From NCBI RefSeq assembly GCF_004765605.1, contig NZ_SRLC01000001.1:2108001-2172000 (forward strand): DNA of 64,000 nt, written 5' to 3'. Source of the DNA: Hymenobacter aquaticus. GTDB lineage: Bacteria > Bacteroidota > Bacteroidia > Cytophagales > Hymenobacteraceae. The notes below the pieces were generated by a model that saw only the letters and a list, made by a program, of their open reading frames with translations, did no database searches and was not told the DNA's origin. This document shows, piece by piece, positions 44,235 through 52,235 of this stretch. Within the stretch, counting starts at the first letter, position 1. The number at the start of each line of letters is the position of its first letter. A program made the translations under genes and the position numbers.

Positions 44235-44951
44235 ATGCTGCTCTACCCTATTCGCCGCTACCGTCGGCCTCTGCTGTTCCCGCCCGGCCTGCTGGCGCTG
44301 GCGTTTTTGCTGTTGCTGGGCTGCTGGGTGATAAATAGGAATACCGAACGATGGCAAACACGATATGCACTTAGGTTGACGATGCCACAGTTAACTTATA
44401 AAGCATATCCCATAACAGGTATCCACTTTTTTGCGCCCTACAACTCTCGGTTAGAATTGGAGCGTTTTCGCCCTTGGCAGACGATTACCTTTTCCGGCAA
44501 TATTTGGCAGGACTATTTTAGTCTGCACGAAGCCCGGCTACGAACCCAACAGCTACAGGAGTATCCGAGCCAAAACGTTGGACTTCGGATTCAATTTACG
44601 GACCATGCAACTTATAGTGACTTAATTCAGATGCTGGATCAGGTGCAGGGCCTAGCTTTAAAACACTACTGGCTGGATATTCTTTATAAACCGACTACGC
44701 TATTTGTTTTTGGAGTTAATCCTCAATCATCGGCAACCGAAACAGGAATCTTTTCCTGTGACAATGAGATTGTTCCTGATGCCTATGAGCCTTTGTCTTT
44801 TTGGAAGTGGTTGGGTAATTATTTCACCCAATCTCATATTCTAAGCACTTGGGCCCCGCTCCTCCAGCCCGACTGGCGCAACTCGCTGTATATGCTGCTA
44901 CTACTTGCTCTGGTTTCCGTCGGCCGACTACTCCGGCTTCGTAGCCTTTAG
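44235..44951 (+). CDS. Hypothetical membrane protein of low GC
   Basis: 238 residues from the ATG at 44235 (MLLYPIRRYRRP); an ATG at 44187 would add 16 residues. One membrane helix near residues 13-30, a soluble domain of about 170 residues (TYKAYPITGIHFFAPYNSRLELERF; HYWLDILYKPTTLFVFGVN) and a second helix at the C-terminus (NSLYMLLLLALVSVGRLLRL). Not recognised. Positions 44330-44850 are clearly AT-richer than neighbours, with codons such as TTA and ATA, which suggests acquisition or weak expression. Confidence 0.7.
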   Translation: MLLYPIRRYRRPLLFPPGLLALAFLLLLGCWVINRNTERWQTRYALRLTMPQLTYKAYPITGIHFFAPYNSRLELERFRPWQTITFSGNIWQDYFSLHEARLRTQQLQEYPSQNVGLRIQFTDHATYSDLIQMLDQVQGLALKHYWLDILYKPTTLFVFGVNPQSSATETGIFSCDNEIVPDAYEPLSFWKWLGNYFTQSHILSTWAPLLQPDWRNSLYMLLLLALVSVGRLLRLRSL

Positions 44952-45023
44952 TGCTGGAAAGCGCTGCGCCGCTGGCACCTGACGTAAATTGCAGGTGTTA
45001 TAAGCTATACTGTTTTCACCCGC

Positions 45024-45578
45024 ATGCCTGCCCTTTCCCCCGACCTGCGCAAAGCCCTCTTCAACTTACCCCAAAAGGAAAAAGACCAGCTCCTGGCCCG
45101 CCTCGTGGCCCAGGATTCGGTGCTGACCGAGCAGCTGGCCTACCGCCTGCTCGAAGGCCCCGACGCGCTGGAAGACCGCCGCGCCCAGCTCCGCACCCAA
45201 ATCGACGACCCGGTGCGCGGCTACCACCAAACCCCCAACGATTTGCTGGTCATCGTGCGCCAGCTCCAGGCCCGTATCGGCTACCACGCCAAGATTACCG
45301 AGGATGCCTTCGGGGAAGTGGAGCTGACGCTGCGCCTGCTCAACCGCGTTTTTGAGCACCAGCCCCAGCTCGTAGCCAGGCTGCACGGCCCCACCCAGCC
45401 CCTGCTCCAGCACTTGGCCAAGCGCACCCACGAGGCCCTGCGCCAAACCGAAAAGCTCCACGCCGACTACCATTTGGAGCTGGCCGAGGCCATCGGGGAG
45501 CTGCTGCGGCGTCTCTGGCAGTCGGGCGCCGCCCCCCTGGCCCGGGAGCTGGGCGTGCCGAAGGAGTTTAGTTGTTAG
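45024..45578 (+). CDS. Helical hypothetical protein
   Basis: 184 residues, almost all helix: PDLRKALFNLPQKEKDQLLARLVAQDSVLTEQLAYRLLEG, then VIVRQLQARIGYHAKITEDAFGEVELTLRLLNRVFE. No signal peptide, no named family recognised. The last codons (EFSC) and stop TAG are formed by the start of a 7-bp tandem array at 45568. Confidence 0.7.
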   Translation: MPALSPDLRKALFNLPQKEKDQLLARLVAQDSVLTEQLAYRLLEGPDALEDRRAQLRTQIDDPVRGYHQTPNDLLVIVRQLQARIGYHAKITEDAFGEVELTLRLLNRVFEHQPQLVARLHGPTQPLLQHLAKRTHEALRQTEKLHADYHLELAEAIGELLRRLWQSGAAPLARELGVPKEFSC

Positions 45579-45963
45579 TTGTTGGTTGTTGGTTGTCCGT
45601 TGTTGGTTGTTAGAGCTGTCATCCTGAACCTTAGCGAAGGACCTTCCTCGCACACCCCACGGCGCGTAGTACCAACGTGCAAAAGCCTCTTTCCCACGCA
45701 CGAGTAAAGCGACTTGGGCATTGCATCAGGCTTGTCACCTGGGCTGAGTGGCCAGCAAGGCTTTTGCTCTTATTCCGGCCGTCATGCCGAGCATGTGGCG
45801 CCTCAAGCCAGGAACCAAGCAGCTGGCGGGCTGCCGTTGCCAGAGTAACCATATACCATTGCCCGCGAGATGCTTCGGCTGCGCCTCTGCCTGACGTTCC
45901 GTTGACTTGCTGGCCACACCGCCAGTTAGAGGAAGGTCCTTTGGCAGCGCCTCGGGATGACAG
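45568..45963. repeat. Composite palindromic repeat with 7-bp array and nested second element
   Basis: Left boundary: six 7-bp units, TTRGTTG type with one TCCGTTG (45568-45609), then TTAGAGC and a GTCATCCTGA end; right end GAGGAAGGTCC...GGATGACAG. Interrupted at about 45780-45897 by a second element with GTCATGCCGAGC and a GCGAGATGCTTCGGC-type arm, of the family seen at 44083. No gene inside. Confidence 0.75.
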
Positions 45964-46105
45964 ATACCTCCTGCCAGGCGGCGAGTGAGCAGTAGGCAAC
46001 ACGATAGTTTTCGTCCTTTGCCTGAGTGTTTGGTTGGGAAAGAACTCCCATCTTGCCCCGCAATTCTGGCCCCCTCCCCCAAACGCCTTTTCAACTTCTG
46101 ACCAC

Positions 46106-46474
46106 ATGCCCGCACAAGCCCTTTCCATCCGTCCCTTTGTTGGCGCCAAAGACTTCGCCGTTTCGCGCAGTTTCTACCGCGCCTTTGGTTTCACCGAAGT
46201 GGTACTCTCCGCGGGCATGTCATATTTCGTGCTGCGGGGCGTCGGCTTTTACTTGCAGGATGCCTACGTGCAGGACTGGATTGGCAACACCATGCTGTTT
46301 CTGGAAGTGGCAGATGTAGAGCAGTACTGGGCGGAGCTCACGGCCCTGGACTTACCCAGCAAGTACGAGGGCGTACGCATTCTGCCGATCAGGCAGGAAG
46401 CCTGGGGCAAGGAGGGTTTCCTCTTTGACCCCTCCGGCATCCTGTGGCACATCGGCGAGTTTAACAAAGAATAG
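46106..46474 (+). CDS. VOC-superfamily (glyoxalase/bleomycin-resistance-like) protein
   Basis: 122 residues from the ATG at 46106. VOC fold: LSIRPFVGAKDFAVSRSFYRAFGFTEV, then FLQDAYVQDWIGNTMLFLEVADVEQYWAEL and the closing GFLFDPSGILWHIGEF, where the DPSG-x-x-WHI stretch is typical of the last strands. Could be a glyoxalase-like isomerase, dioxygenase or binding protein; metal ligands are only partly recognisable. Flanked by two repeat elements. Confidence 0.88.
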   Translation: MPAQALSIRPFVGAKDFAVSRSFYRAFGFTEVVLSAGMSYFVLRGVGFYLQDAYVQDWIGNTMLFLEVADVEQYWAELTALDLPSKYEGVRILPIRQEAWGKEGFLFDPSGILWHIGEFNKE

Positions 46475-46486
46475 CCACTGAGGAGT

Positions 46487-46765
46487 TTGGTTGTTAGTTG
46501 TTAGTTGTTGGTTGTTAGTTGTTGGTTGTCCGTTGTTAGAGCTGTCATCCTGAGCCTTAGCAAAGGACCTTCCTCGCCCACCCCACGGCGCGTGGTACCA
46601 ACGTGCAAAAGCCCCTTCCTACGCTGGTAGGGAAGGGCTTTGTGCGTTGAATCAGGCTTGTCACTCAGGCGAGGAAGGTCCTTCGCAAGCTCAGGATGAC
46701 AACTCTAACAACGGACAACTAACAACCAACAACCAACAACTAACAACCAAACTCACCACCTCACC
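46487..46765. repeat. Palindromic element bounded by inverted 7-bp arrays
   Basis: Left: seven 7-bp units TTRGTTG with one TCCGTTG (46487-46535) and TTAGAGC, then GTCATCCTGAGCC. Right: mirrored units (46702-46750) followed by two 8-bp units AACTCACC and ACCTCACC (46750-46765). Centre holds a GTACCAACG-like and AAGCCCYTTCC hairpin. The right edge stops 1 bp before the stop codon of the TonB-C gene. Confidence 0.85.
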
Positions 46766-46766
46766 G

Positions 46767-47213
46767 CTACTCCAGCGCCCGAAACACGATAGGGAGCGTG
46801 TAGGCCACTTTCACGGGCTGGCCCTGCACGCGGCCGGGGTTCCACCAGGGCATGATGCGCACCAGGCGCAGGGCTTCCTCGTCGAGGCCGTAGCCCAGGC
46901 CCTTCACCACTTTCGCGTCGAGGATGTGGCCCTGCTCGTCGACCACGAAGCTGACGTGCACTTTGCCGGAAGCGCCGTGGCTGAGGGCTGCGGCCGGGTA
47001 CTGGATTTTGGCCCGCAGAAACTTGGTGAAGGCCGCTTCGCCGCCCGGGAAGCTGGGCATTTCCTCGGCTACGTGGTAGACAACGGGCGCGGCCGGCGTG
47101 GCCGTACCGGCGCTGGTACCCGAGTCGGAGAGGGCGGCGGTGAGCTGGTGCTGGGCGGCGACGGGGGCCGCCGCCAGCAAAAAGCCGGCAAGCGCGAAAA
47201 GCAGTCGGGGCAT
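46767..47213 (-). CDS. TonB C-terminal domain protein, exported
   Basis: 148 residues from the ATG at 47213. Signal peptide MPRLLFALAGFLLAAAPVAAQ, then a TonB C-terminal domain: FPGGEAAFTKFLRAKIQYPAAA, GKVHVSFVVDEQGHILDAKVVKGLGYGLDEEALRLVRIMPWWNPG. No membrane anchor and no Pro-rich linker, so it is not a classical TonB energy transducer; a soluble periplasmic relative is likely. An upstream ATG at 47312 is rejected because it masks the signal peptide. Confidence 0.87.
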   Translation of the reverse strand: MPRLLFALAGFLLAAAPVAAQHQLTAALSDSGTSAGTATPAAPVVYHVAEEMPSFPGGEAAFTKFLRAKIQYPAAALSHGASGKVHVSFVVDEQGHILDAKVVKGLGYGLDEEALRLVRIMPWWNPGRVQGQPVKVAYTLPIVFRALE

Positions 47214-47400
47214 GGCGAAGAGCGTATCAGACAGTGGCCCAAAGCTATCCGCCGCCGGGCGCCGGGCCGTAACGCCACGGTTATGCTTGTGTTGCCGTTG
47301 TGTTGGTAACATTGCCGGTATCCTTTGCCGGGAAAAAGCAGTACATTATTCTACCAAACGCCCGGAGCGTTTTTCGCGCCTCCCCCTAGCTTTCACCGCC

Positions 47401-47706
47401 ATGTCCTACACTCCTCACCCCGAAAATATGCGCGTGCCCCAGCACCTGAGCGAAGCCGAGCTGCACCAGGCCCTGGACGAGCTGGATGCCAAGATCAAGA
47501 CGCTGCGCAACCGCGCCCACGCCACGGCCGTGGGCTCCGAAAACACCTACCACGAGCACATTGCCGCCCTGGAAGTGAAGCGGGCCAAGCTGGCCGAACT
47601 GGTCGGCCCCGCCGGCCGCCCCGCCCCCGACCGGCCCACCAGCACCTGGGACGAAATCCGGCGCGGCATCGACACCCTGCGCGAGGATCTGCGCAACATC
47701 ATCTAA
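47401..47706 (+). CDS. Small coiled-coil hypothetical protein
   Basis: 101 residues: RVPQHLSEAELHQALDELDAKIKTLRNRAHATAVGSENTYHEHIAALEVKRAKLAEL forms a helical hairpin, and STWDEIRRGIDTLREDLRNII a C-terminal helix. No cysteine, no signal peptide. Function unknown. Nine base pairs separate it from the BamE-like lipoprotein gene. Confidence 0.75.
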   Translation: MSYTPHPENMRVPQHLSEAELHQALDELDAKIKTLRNRAHATAVGSENTYHEHIAALEVKRAKLAELVGPAGRPAPDRPTSTWDEIRRGIDTLREDLRNII

Positions 47707-47715
47707 CCGATTTTC

Positions 47716-48030
47716 ATGAAAGTATTCGTTTCGCTCGTGGCCCTGGCCGCCACGCTGCTGCTGCCGGCCTGCACGGCCCAGGAAAGTTTTCAGAACGCGG
47801 AGAACTGCGTCAAGGTCAAAATCGGGATGAGTGAGCAGCAGGTACGCGGCATCATGGGTGCCCCGACCGGCGAAGACGCGGCCGAGGGCAGCGGCAAAAC
47901 CTGGTCGTACCTGTTTGGCAGCGCCACCGACACCCAGCCCATCCGCATCCAGTTCGACGCCAGCGGCAAGGTCACTGCGGCCACCTGTGCGCCCGAAGCC
48001 TCGGGCTCGGAGCGGCCCACGGGCAACTAG
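47716..48030 (+). CDS. BamE-like (SmpA/OmlA) lipoprotein
   Basis: 104 residues. Lipobox LPAC at about 16-19. The mature part, VKIGMSEQQVRGIMGAPTGEDAAEGSGKTWSYLFG, follows the BamE/SmpA consensus IxxGMTxxQVxxxLGxP, then IQFDASGKV. The outer-membrane assembly role of BamE is family knowledge; small BamE-like lipoproteins in Bacteroidota are often uncharacterised. Confidence 0.82.
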   Translation: MKVFVSLVALAATLLLPACTAQESFQNAENCVKVKIGMSEQQVRGIMGAPTGEDAAEGSGKTWSYLFGSATDTQPIRIQFDASGKVTAATCAPEASGSERPTGN

Positions 48031-48050
48031 CCCGCTTTTGCCAGCAAGGC

Positions 48051-48088
48051 CACGCGGCCCCGACCCCTGCGGGAGTCGGGGCCGCGTG
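48051..48088 (+). terminator. Hairpin after the BamE-like gene
   Basis: CACGCGGCCCCGAC pairs perfectly with GTCGGGGCCGCGTG around a 10-base loop. The following T run is short (CGTTTG), so termination efficiency is uncertain. Confidence 0.6.
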
Positions 48089-48157
48089 CGTTTGGGGCCG
48101 CGCCATTCGGCCGGGTTAAAAGCAGGTCAGCGGCCGAATTTACCGTTCGCCCAAAAG

Positions 48158-48191
48158 TTGTTCCGTTCGGGGCCGGCACCCGCTAGGTTTG
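48158..48191 (+). promoter_or_regulatory. Bacteroidota-type promoter of the hydrolase gene
   Basis: TTG at 48158-48160, 23 bp, then a perfect TAnnTTTG box (TAGGTTTG, 48184-48191). It ends 35 bp before the ATG of the alpha/beta hydrolase. Confidence 0.55.
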
Positions 48192-48226
48192 AGCCATCAT
48201 TCACCACCAACCTAGCTCTTACTCCG

Positions 48227-49168
48227 ATGAACTTCTCCGCTACCCTCCGCCCCATCCTGGCCGCCCTCCTGCTGGCCGCCGCTCCCCTGGCCACCGCTCA
48301 GGCCGCTACTGCTCCGGCAGCCGCCGCCGCCCCGGCCGATAAGGCCGCCGCCCACCCCAGCTTCACGGTGCGCGTGGTGGGCAAGGGCCGGCCCATGCTG
48401 CTGATTCCGGGCCTGACCTGCCCCGGCGCGGTGTGGGACGAAACCGTGGCCCACTACCAGAAGCAGTACCAGTGCCACATCGTGTCGTTGGCGGGCTTCG
48501 GCGGCCAGCCCGCGGCGGCCACGACCACCGACTTCCTGCAAGGCGTGCGCGACCAGCTGCTGACCTACGTCAAAGCCCAGAAGCTCACGAAGCCCGTGGT
48601 GGTGGGTCACAGCCTGGGCGGCTTCCTGGCCCTGTGGATGAGCACCACCCAGCCCGAGGCCGTGGGCCCGCTGGTTATCGTCGATTCGCTGCCGTTTATG
48701 TCGGCCATCCAAAACCCCAACCAGACGGCCGAAGGCGCTAAGCCCATGGCCGAGGGCATGCGCCAGCAAATGAGCAAGGGCCACATGCCGCTGGCCGCCC
48801 AGCGCCAGATGGTCAGCAGCATGGTAACCGACTCGGCCCGCGTGACGCAGGTGGCCCGCTGGGGCACGGCCTCCGACCCGGCCACCGTGGCCCAGTCCAT
48901 GTACGATATGATGACCACCGACCTGCGCCCGGCGCTGGCCCGCGTGCAGCAGCCCACGCTGGTCCTCGGGGCCTGGGCCGCCTACAAGCAGTTCGGCTCG
49001 ACCAAGGAAAGCACCCGCGCCATCTTCACCCAGCAGTACGCCAAGCTGCCCCAGGTGCGCATCGAAATGTCGGAGGCCGGCAAGCACTTCCTGATGTACG
49101 ACGACACCCAGTGGTTTTTTACCCAGGCCGACGCCTTCCTGAAGCAGACGGCGGTAGCCAAAAAGTAA
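48227..49168 (+). CDS. Exported alpha/beta hydrolase
   Basis: 313 residues. Signal peptide (MNFSATLRPILAALLLAAAPLATAQ), an Ala/Pro linker, then an alpha/beta hydrolase: PMLLIPGLTCPGAVWDE (oxyanion region), VVVGHSLGGFLALWM with nucleophile S129, and a histidine in EAGKHFLMYDDTQWFF. Esterase, lipase or amidase of unknown substrate in the periplasm or outside. The ATG at 48227 lies 35 bp downstream of a good promoter; in-frame sequence further upstream lacks a start with a signal peptide. Confidence 0.9.
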   Translation: MNFSATLRPILAALLLAAAPLATAQAATAPAAAAAPADKAAAHPSFTVRVVGKGRPMLLIPGLTCPGAVWDETVAHYQKQYQCHIVSLAGFGGQPAAATTTDFLQGVRDQLLTYVKAQKLTKPVVVGHSLGGFLALWMSTTQPEAVGPLVIVDSLPFMSAIQNPNQTAEGAKPMAEGMRQQMSKGHMPLAAQRQMVSSMVTDSARVTQVARWGTASDPATVAQSMYDMMTTDLRPALARVQQPTLVLGAWAAYKQFGSTKESTRAIFTQQYAKLPQVRIEMSEAGKHFLMYDDTQWFFTQADAFLKQTAVAKK

Positions 49169-49256
49169 GTTTTCGGACCGGGGCGGCAGGCTTTTTGGCC
49201 CCGGCTTACTAGTTTGCCGCCCGATTTGTCTGTTCTCCTTTCCTCTTCCCTTCTTT

Positions 49257-49844
49257 ATGTCTACTGCTCAGCTTAACCTGGATGCCCTGCGGCTGGAATT
49301 ATCGGTGAAAGCCAAAAACGGCCTCGACTTTATCGTGGCGGCCAGCCTGGTCTGGTCGGTTATTACCCTGATCTGGCTGCTGCCCGGTAGCCCCAGCCGC
49401 CACGGCCTCTACACCTTCTTCATGGGCGGCGCGATGGTGCCCCTGGCGCTGTTGTTTTCCAAGGTGCTGCGCACCACCTGGACCATCAAGGACAACCCGA
49501 TTCAGCCCCTGGGCCTCTGGCTGAACTTCGCCCAGCTGTTCTACTTCCCGATTCTGATTTTTATCTACGTCCGTTACCCGCAGCATTTCGTGATGACCTA
49601 CGGCATTATCACCGGGGCCCACTTCTTTCCCTACGCCTGGTTTTACAACACCAAGTCGTTTGCCGTCATGGCCGGGGTTATTGCCGGGGGCTGCCTGCTG
49701 CTGGGCTCCCGCCTGCCCGTGGAAAAGCTGTACTATATTCCCGGCTTCATCGTGGGCAGCCTGCTGGTGCTGGCCGGCTGGCTCTACCTCGACTACCAAA
49801 CCAAACGCCAGCAAGTCCCGGCGCTGGTCGCTGCTGCCGCCTAA
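49257..49844 (+). CDS. DUF7010-like integral membrane protein
   Basis: 195 residues with six or so hydrophobic segments (FIVAASLVWSVITLIWLLP, LYTFFMGGAMVPLALLFS, LFYFPILIFIYV, MAGVIAGGCLLLG, IVGSLLVLAGWLYL). The opening LSVKAKNGLDFIVAAS resembles DUF7010 proteins. Function unknown. Located 44 bp before the LytS-type kinase; it may be co-transcribed. Confidence 0.72.
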   Translation: MSTAQLNLDALRLELSVKAKNGLDFIVAASLVWSVITLIWLLPGSPSRHGLYTFFMGGAMVPLALLFSKVLRTTWTIKDNPIQPLGLWLNFAQLFYFPILIFIYVRYPQHFVMTYGIITGAHFFPYAWFYNTKSFAVMAGVIAGGCLLLGSRLPVEKLYYIPGFIVGSLLVLAGWLYLDYQTKRQQVPALVAAAA

Positions 49845-49888
49845 GCGCGCCGGCCCTGTATTCGTCCGCTTCTCCAATTTAGCCGCTT

Positions 49889-50962
49889 ATGCGCCCTTTT
49901 ACCCGCCGTCGGCTCTACTGGCTGCTGCAAGTCATCTGCTGGGGACTGTACTCCCTGCTGGGCATCACCATTTTCAAGGTGATGGGCCAGCTCACGGTCA
50001 ACTACGCGCTGGCCCAGCTGTTCATTCTGGCGCTCAACATCGGGGCCTCGCACGGGCTGCGGGCCATCATCCGGCGCGGGGGCTGGCTGCGGCTGCCGGT
50101 GCTGGCGGTGGTGCCCCGCCTGCTGGTCGTCAACTTCCTGCTGTCGTTGGCTACGCAGGTCGTCATTTCGCTGCTGATGATGTACGTGGTGCGCATTTTC
50201 ACGCCCGCGCAGTTCAGCTGGATGGCGCTGGTGCTCTACACCCTATACGGCAACTTCGTGTTCTGGCTCTGGTCGGTGCTGTACTTCGGCCTGCACTACC
50301 TCGACAGCTACAAGCAGGCCGAGGTGGATAAGTGGAAGCTGGCCGCCGCCGTGCAGGAAGCCGAGATGCGCATGCTCAAGGCCCAGATCAACCCGCACTT
50401 TATGTTCAACGGGCTCAACAACATCCGGGCCCTGGTGACGGAAAACCCGGCCCGGGCCCGCGACATGATAACCCACCTGTCGGATCTGCTGCGCTATTCC
50501 ATTCAGCTCAACAGCACCGAGAAAGTGCCCCTGGCCCGCGAGGTCGAAATCGTGGAGCACTACCTAGCCCTGGAGGCCATGCAGCTGGAGGAGCGCCTGC
50601 GCTACCACCTGGCCGTGGCCCCCGACACGCTGGCCGTGCCCATTCCGCCCATGACGCTGCAGCTGCTGGTCGAAAACGCCATTAAGCACGGCATCGCGCC
50701 CCGGCCCGACGGCGGCCAGATCGAGCTGACGGCCCGCCTCGACGGCACCGAGTTGCGCGTGACGGTGCGCAACACCGGCCAGTACCAGCCCCGGCCCGGC
50801 CACCAGGGCGTGGGCGTGCGCAACGCCCGGGAGCGGCTGCAGCTGCTCTTCGGCTCCGCCGCCAGCCTCCGCATCCACGAGGCCCCCGACGCGCCCGAAA
50901 CCGTGGTGGCCGAGCTGCGCCTGCCCGCCGGCCGCCCCCAGCCCGCCCTTGTTTCCGCCTGA
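49889..50962 (+). CDS. LytS/YehU-type sensor histidine kinase
   Basis: 357 residues. Four predicted membrane segments in the first 135 residues, a short coiled linker, then the His_kinase domain with H170 in AQINPHFMFNGLNNI, and the ATPase region LQLLVENAIKHGIAP and GVGVRNARERLQLLFG. Partner of the LytTR regulator 38 bp downstream. No large periplasmic sensor, so stimuli are probably sensed in the membrane. Confidence 0.93.
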   Translation: MRPFTRRRLYWLLQVICWGLYSLLGITIFKVMGQLTVNYALAQLFILALNIGASHGLRAIIRRGGWLRLPVLAVVPRLLVVNFLLSLATQVVISLLMMYVVRIFTPAQFSWMALVLYTLYGNFVFWLWSVLYFGLHYLDSYKQAEVDKWKLAAAVQEAEMRMLKAQINPHFMFNGLNNIRALVTENPARARDMITHLSDLLRYSIQLNSTEKVPLAREVEIVEHYLALEAMQLEERLRYHLAVAPDTLAVPIPPMTLQLLVENAIKHGIAPRPDGGQIELTARLDGTELRVTVRNTGQYQPRPGHQGVGVRNARERLQLLFGSAASLRIHEAPDAPETVVAELRLPAGRPQPALVSA

Positions 50963-51000
50963 GTTGTTTCCGATTTCCTGCCCCTCCCTTTCTTCTGCCC

Positions 51001-51738
51001 ATGAATGCCCTGTTGGTTGACGATTCCCGCCTTGCCCGCACCGAGCTGCGCCACTTGTTGCAGGCTTTTCCCGACGTAACCATCGTGGGCGAAGCCCGGC
51101 ACGCGGCCGAAGCCCGGGAGCAGCTAACCCAGCTGCGGCCCGAGCTGCTGTTTCTGGATATTCACATGCCCGGCGAAACCGGCTTCGAGCTGCTCGAGTC
51201 GCTGGACGCGGCCCCGCACGTCATTTTCACCACCGCCTACGACGAGTATGCGCTGCGGGCCTTCGAGGTCAACGCGCTGGACTACCTGCTCAAGCCCATC
51301 AGCGAAGCCCGGCTCACGGCGGCCCTCGACAAAGCCCGCGCCCAGCTCCTGGCCCCGGCCGCCGCTCCGGCCGCGCTGCCTGAAGAGCCGGCTCCTACCC
51401 CGCTGACTGCCCAGGATCAGGTGTTCGTGAAGGACGGGGAGCGGTGCTGGTTTGTGCGCCTCTCCGACATCAAGCTGTTCGAAATCAACGGCAGCTACAC
51501 CCAGATCTACTTCGAGCAGCACCGCCCCCTGATTCCGCGCACCTTGCAGCACCTGGAGGCCCGCCTCGACCCGAAAGTATTTTTCCGGGCCAACCGCCAG
51601 CAGATCATCAACCTGAAGTGGATTGAAAACATCGAGCCCTGGTTTAGCAACACGCTCAAAATAAAGCTGCGCGAAGGACCCGAGGTGGAAGTTTCGCGCA
51701 AGCAGTCGGTGCTGTTCCGGGAGCTGCTGAGCTTGTAA
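51001..51738 (+). CDS. LytTR-family response regulator
   Basis: 245 residues. Receiver with D7-D8 and phospho-acceptor D53 (LLFLDIHMPGETGFELL), then a Pro/Ala linker and a LytTR DNA-binding domain from about 140: FVKDGERCWFVRLSDIKLFEINGSYTQIYF, HLEARLDPKVFFRANRQQIINLKWIENIE. LytTR proteins bind direct repeats upstream of targets; targets not evident here. Forms a two-component pair with the upstream kinase. Confidence 0.94.
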   Translation: MNALLVDDSRLARTELRHLLQAFPDVTIVGEARHAAEAREQLTQLRPELLFLDIHMPGETGFELLESLDAAPHVIFTTAYDEYALRAFEVNALDYLLKPISEARLTAALDKARAQLLAPAAAPAALPEEPAPTPLTAQDQVFVKDGERCWFVRLSDIKLFEINGSYTQIYFEQHRPLIPRTLQHLEARLDPKVFFRANRQQIINLKWIENIEPWFSNTLKIKLREGPEVEVSRKQSVLFRELLSL

Positions 51739-51887
51739 GGCCGGTTTGGCACGGAAGCGCGGCGGCAAAGCCCCGACGGGGCGGCCAATTTCACCGGCCC
51801 CGGCTGCATCCTTTCCGTCTCATTATTAGTATACAACAAGGCAATAATCCAGCCCCGCCGAATGGGCTGCTCTCAGTTGCCTTTGCC

Positions 51888-52151
51888 ATGAAAAAACTAC
51901 TAAACCTATTCGCGCTGGGCTTGCTACTCACCGGCGCTGCCTGCTCCCAGGACACCGTCAGGCAGGGTGGTAATCCCAAGAAATACAAAACGTCCTACTC
52001 CGAAGCCTCACGCCGCAACAACGACAAGTCCCGCTTCAGGAAGCGCCGCAACCCGGGCTTCGGCATCGATCTAAACGCCCGCAACCCCTACAAGTCCGGC
52101 ACGGTAACGGCCCCGAAAGACTACAAGTTCGACAACAAGGCGGGCCGGTAA
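51888..52151 (+). CDS. Small lipoprotein, basic
   Basis: 87 residues. Signal and lipobox MKKLLNLFALGLLLTGAAC, cysteine at 19. The mature part is basic and Tyr/Asn-rich (SRRNNDKSRFRKRRNPGF, GTVTAPKDYKFDNKAGR), with no recognised domain. A strong terminator follows. Confidence 0.75.
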   Translation: MKKLLNLFALGLLLTGAACSQDTVRQGGNPKKYKTSYSEASRRNNDKSRFRKRRNPGFGIDLNARNPYKSGTVTAPKDYKFDNKAGR

Positions 52152-52180
52152 ATCCCCGGTTGCGCAGTCTGCATTCACCA

Positions 52181-52219
52181 AAAAAAGCCCCGCTGGCGCA
52201 CTGCCGGCGGGGCTTTTTT
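52181..52219. terminator. Bidirectional terminator
   Basis: AAAAAAGCCCCGCTGGC pairs with GCCGGCGGGGCTTTTTT (one mismatch), 5-base loop. Serves the small lipoprotein gene on the plus strand and paaN on the minus strand. Confidence 0.85.
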
Positions 52220-52235
52220 GTGGATGAAGCACTGG

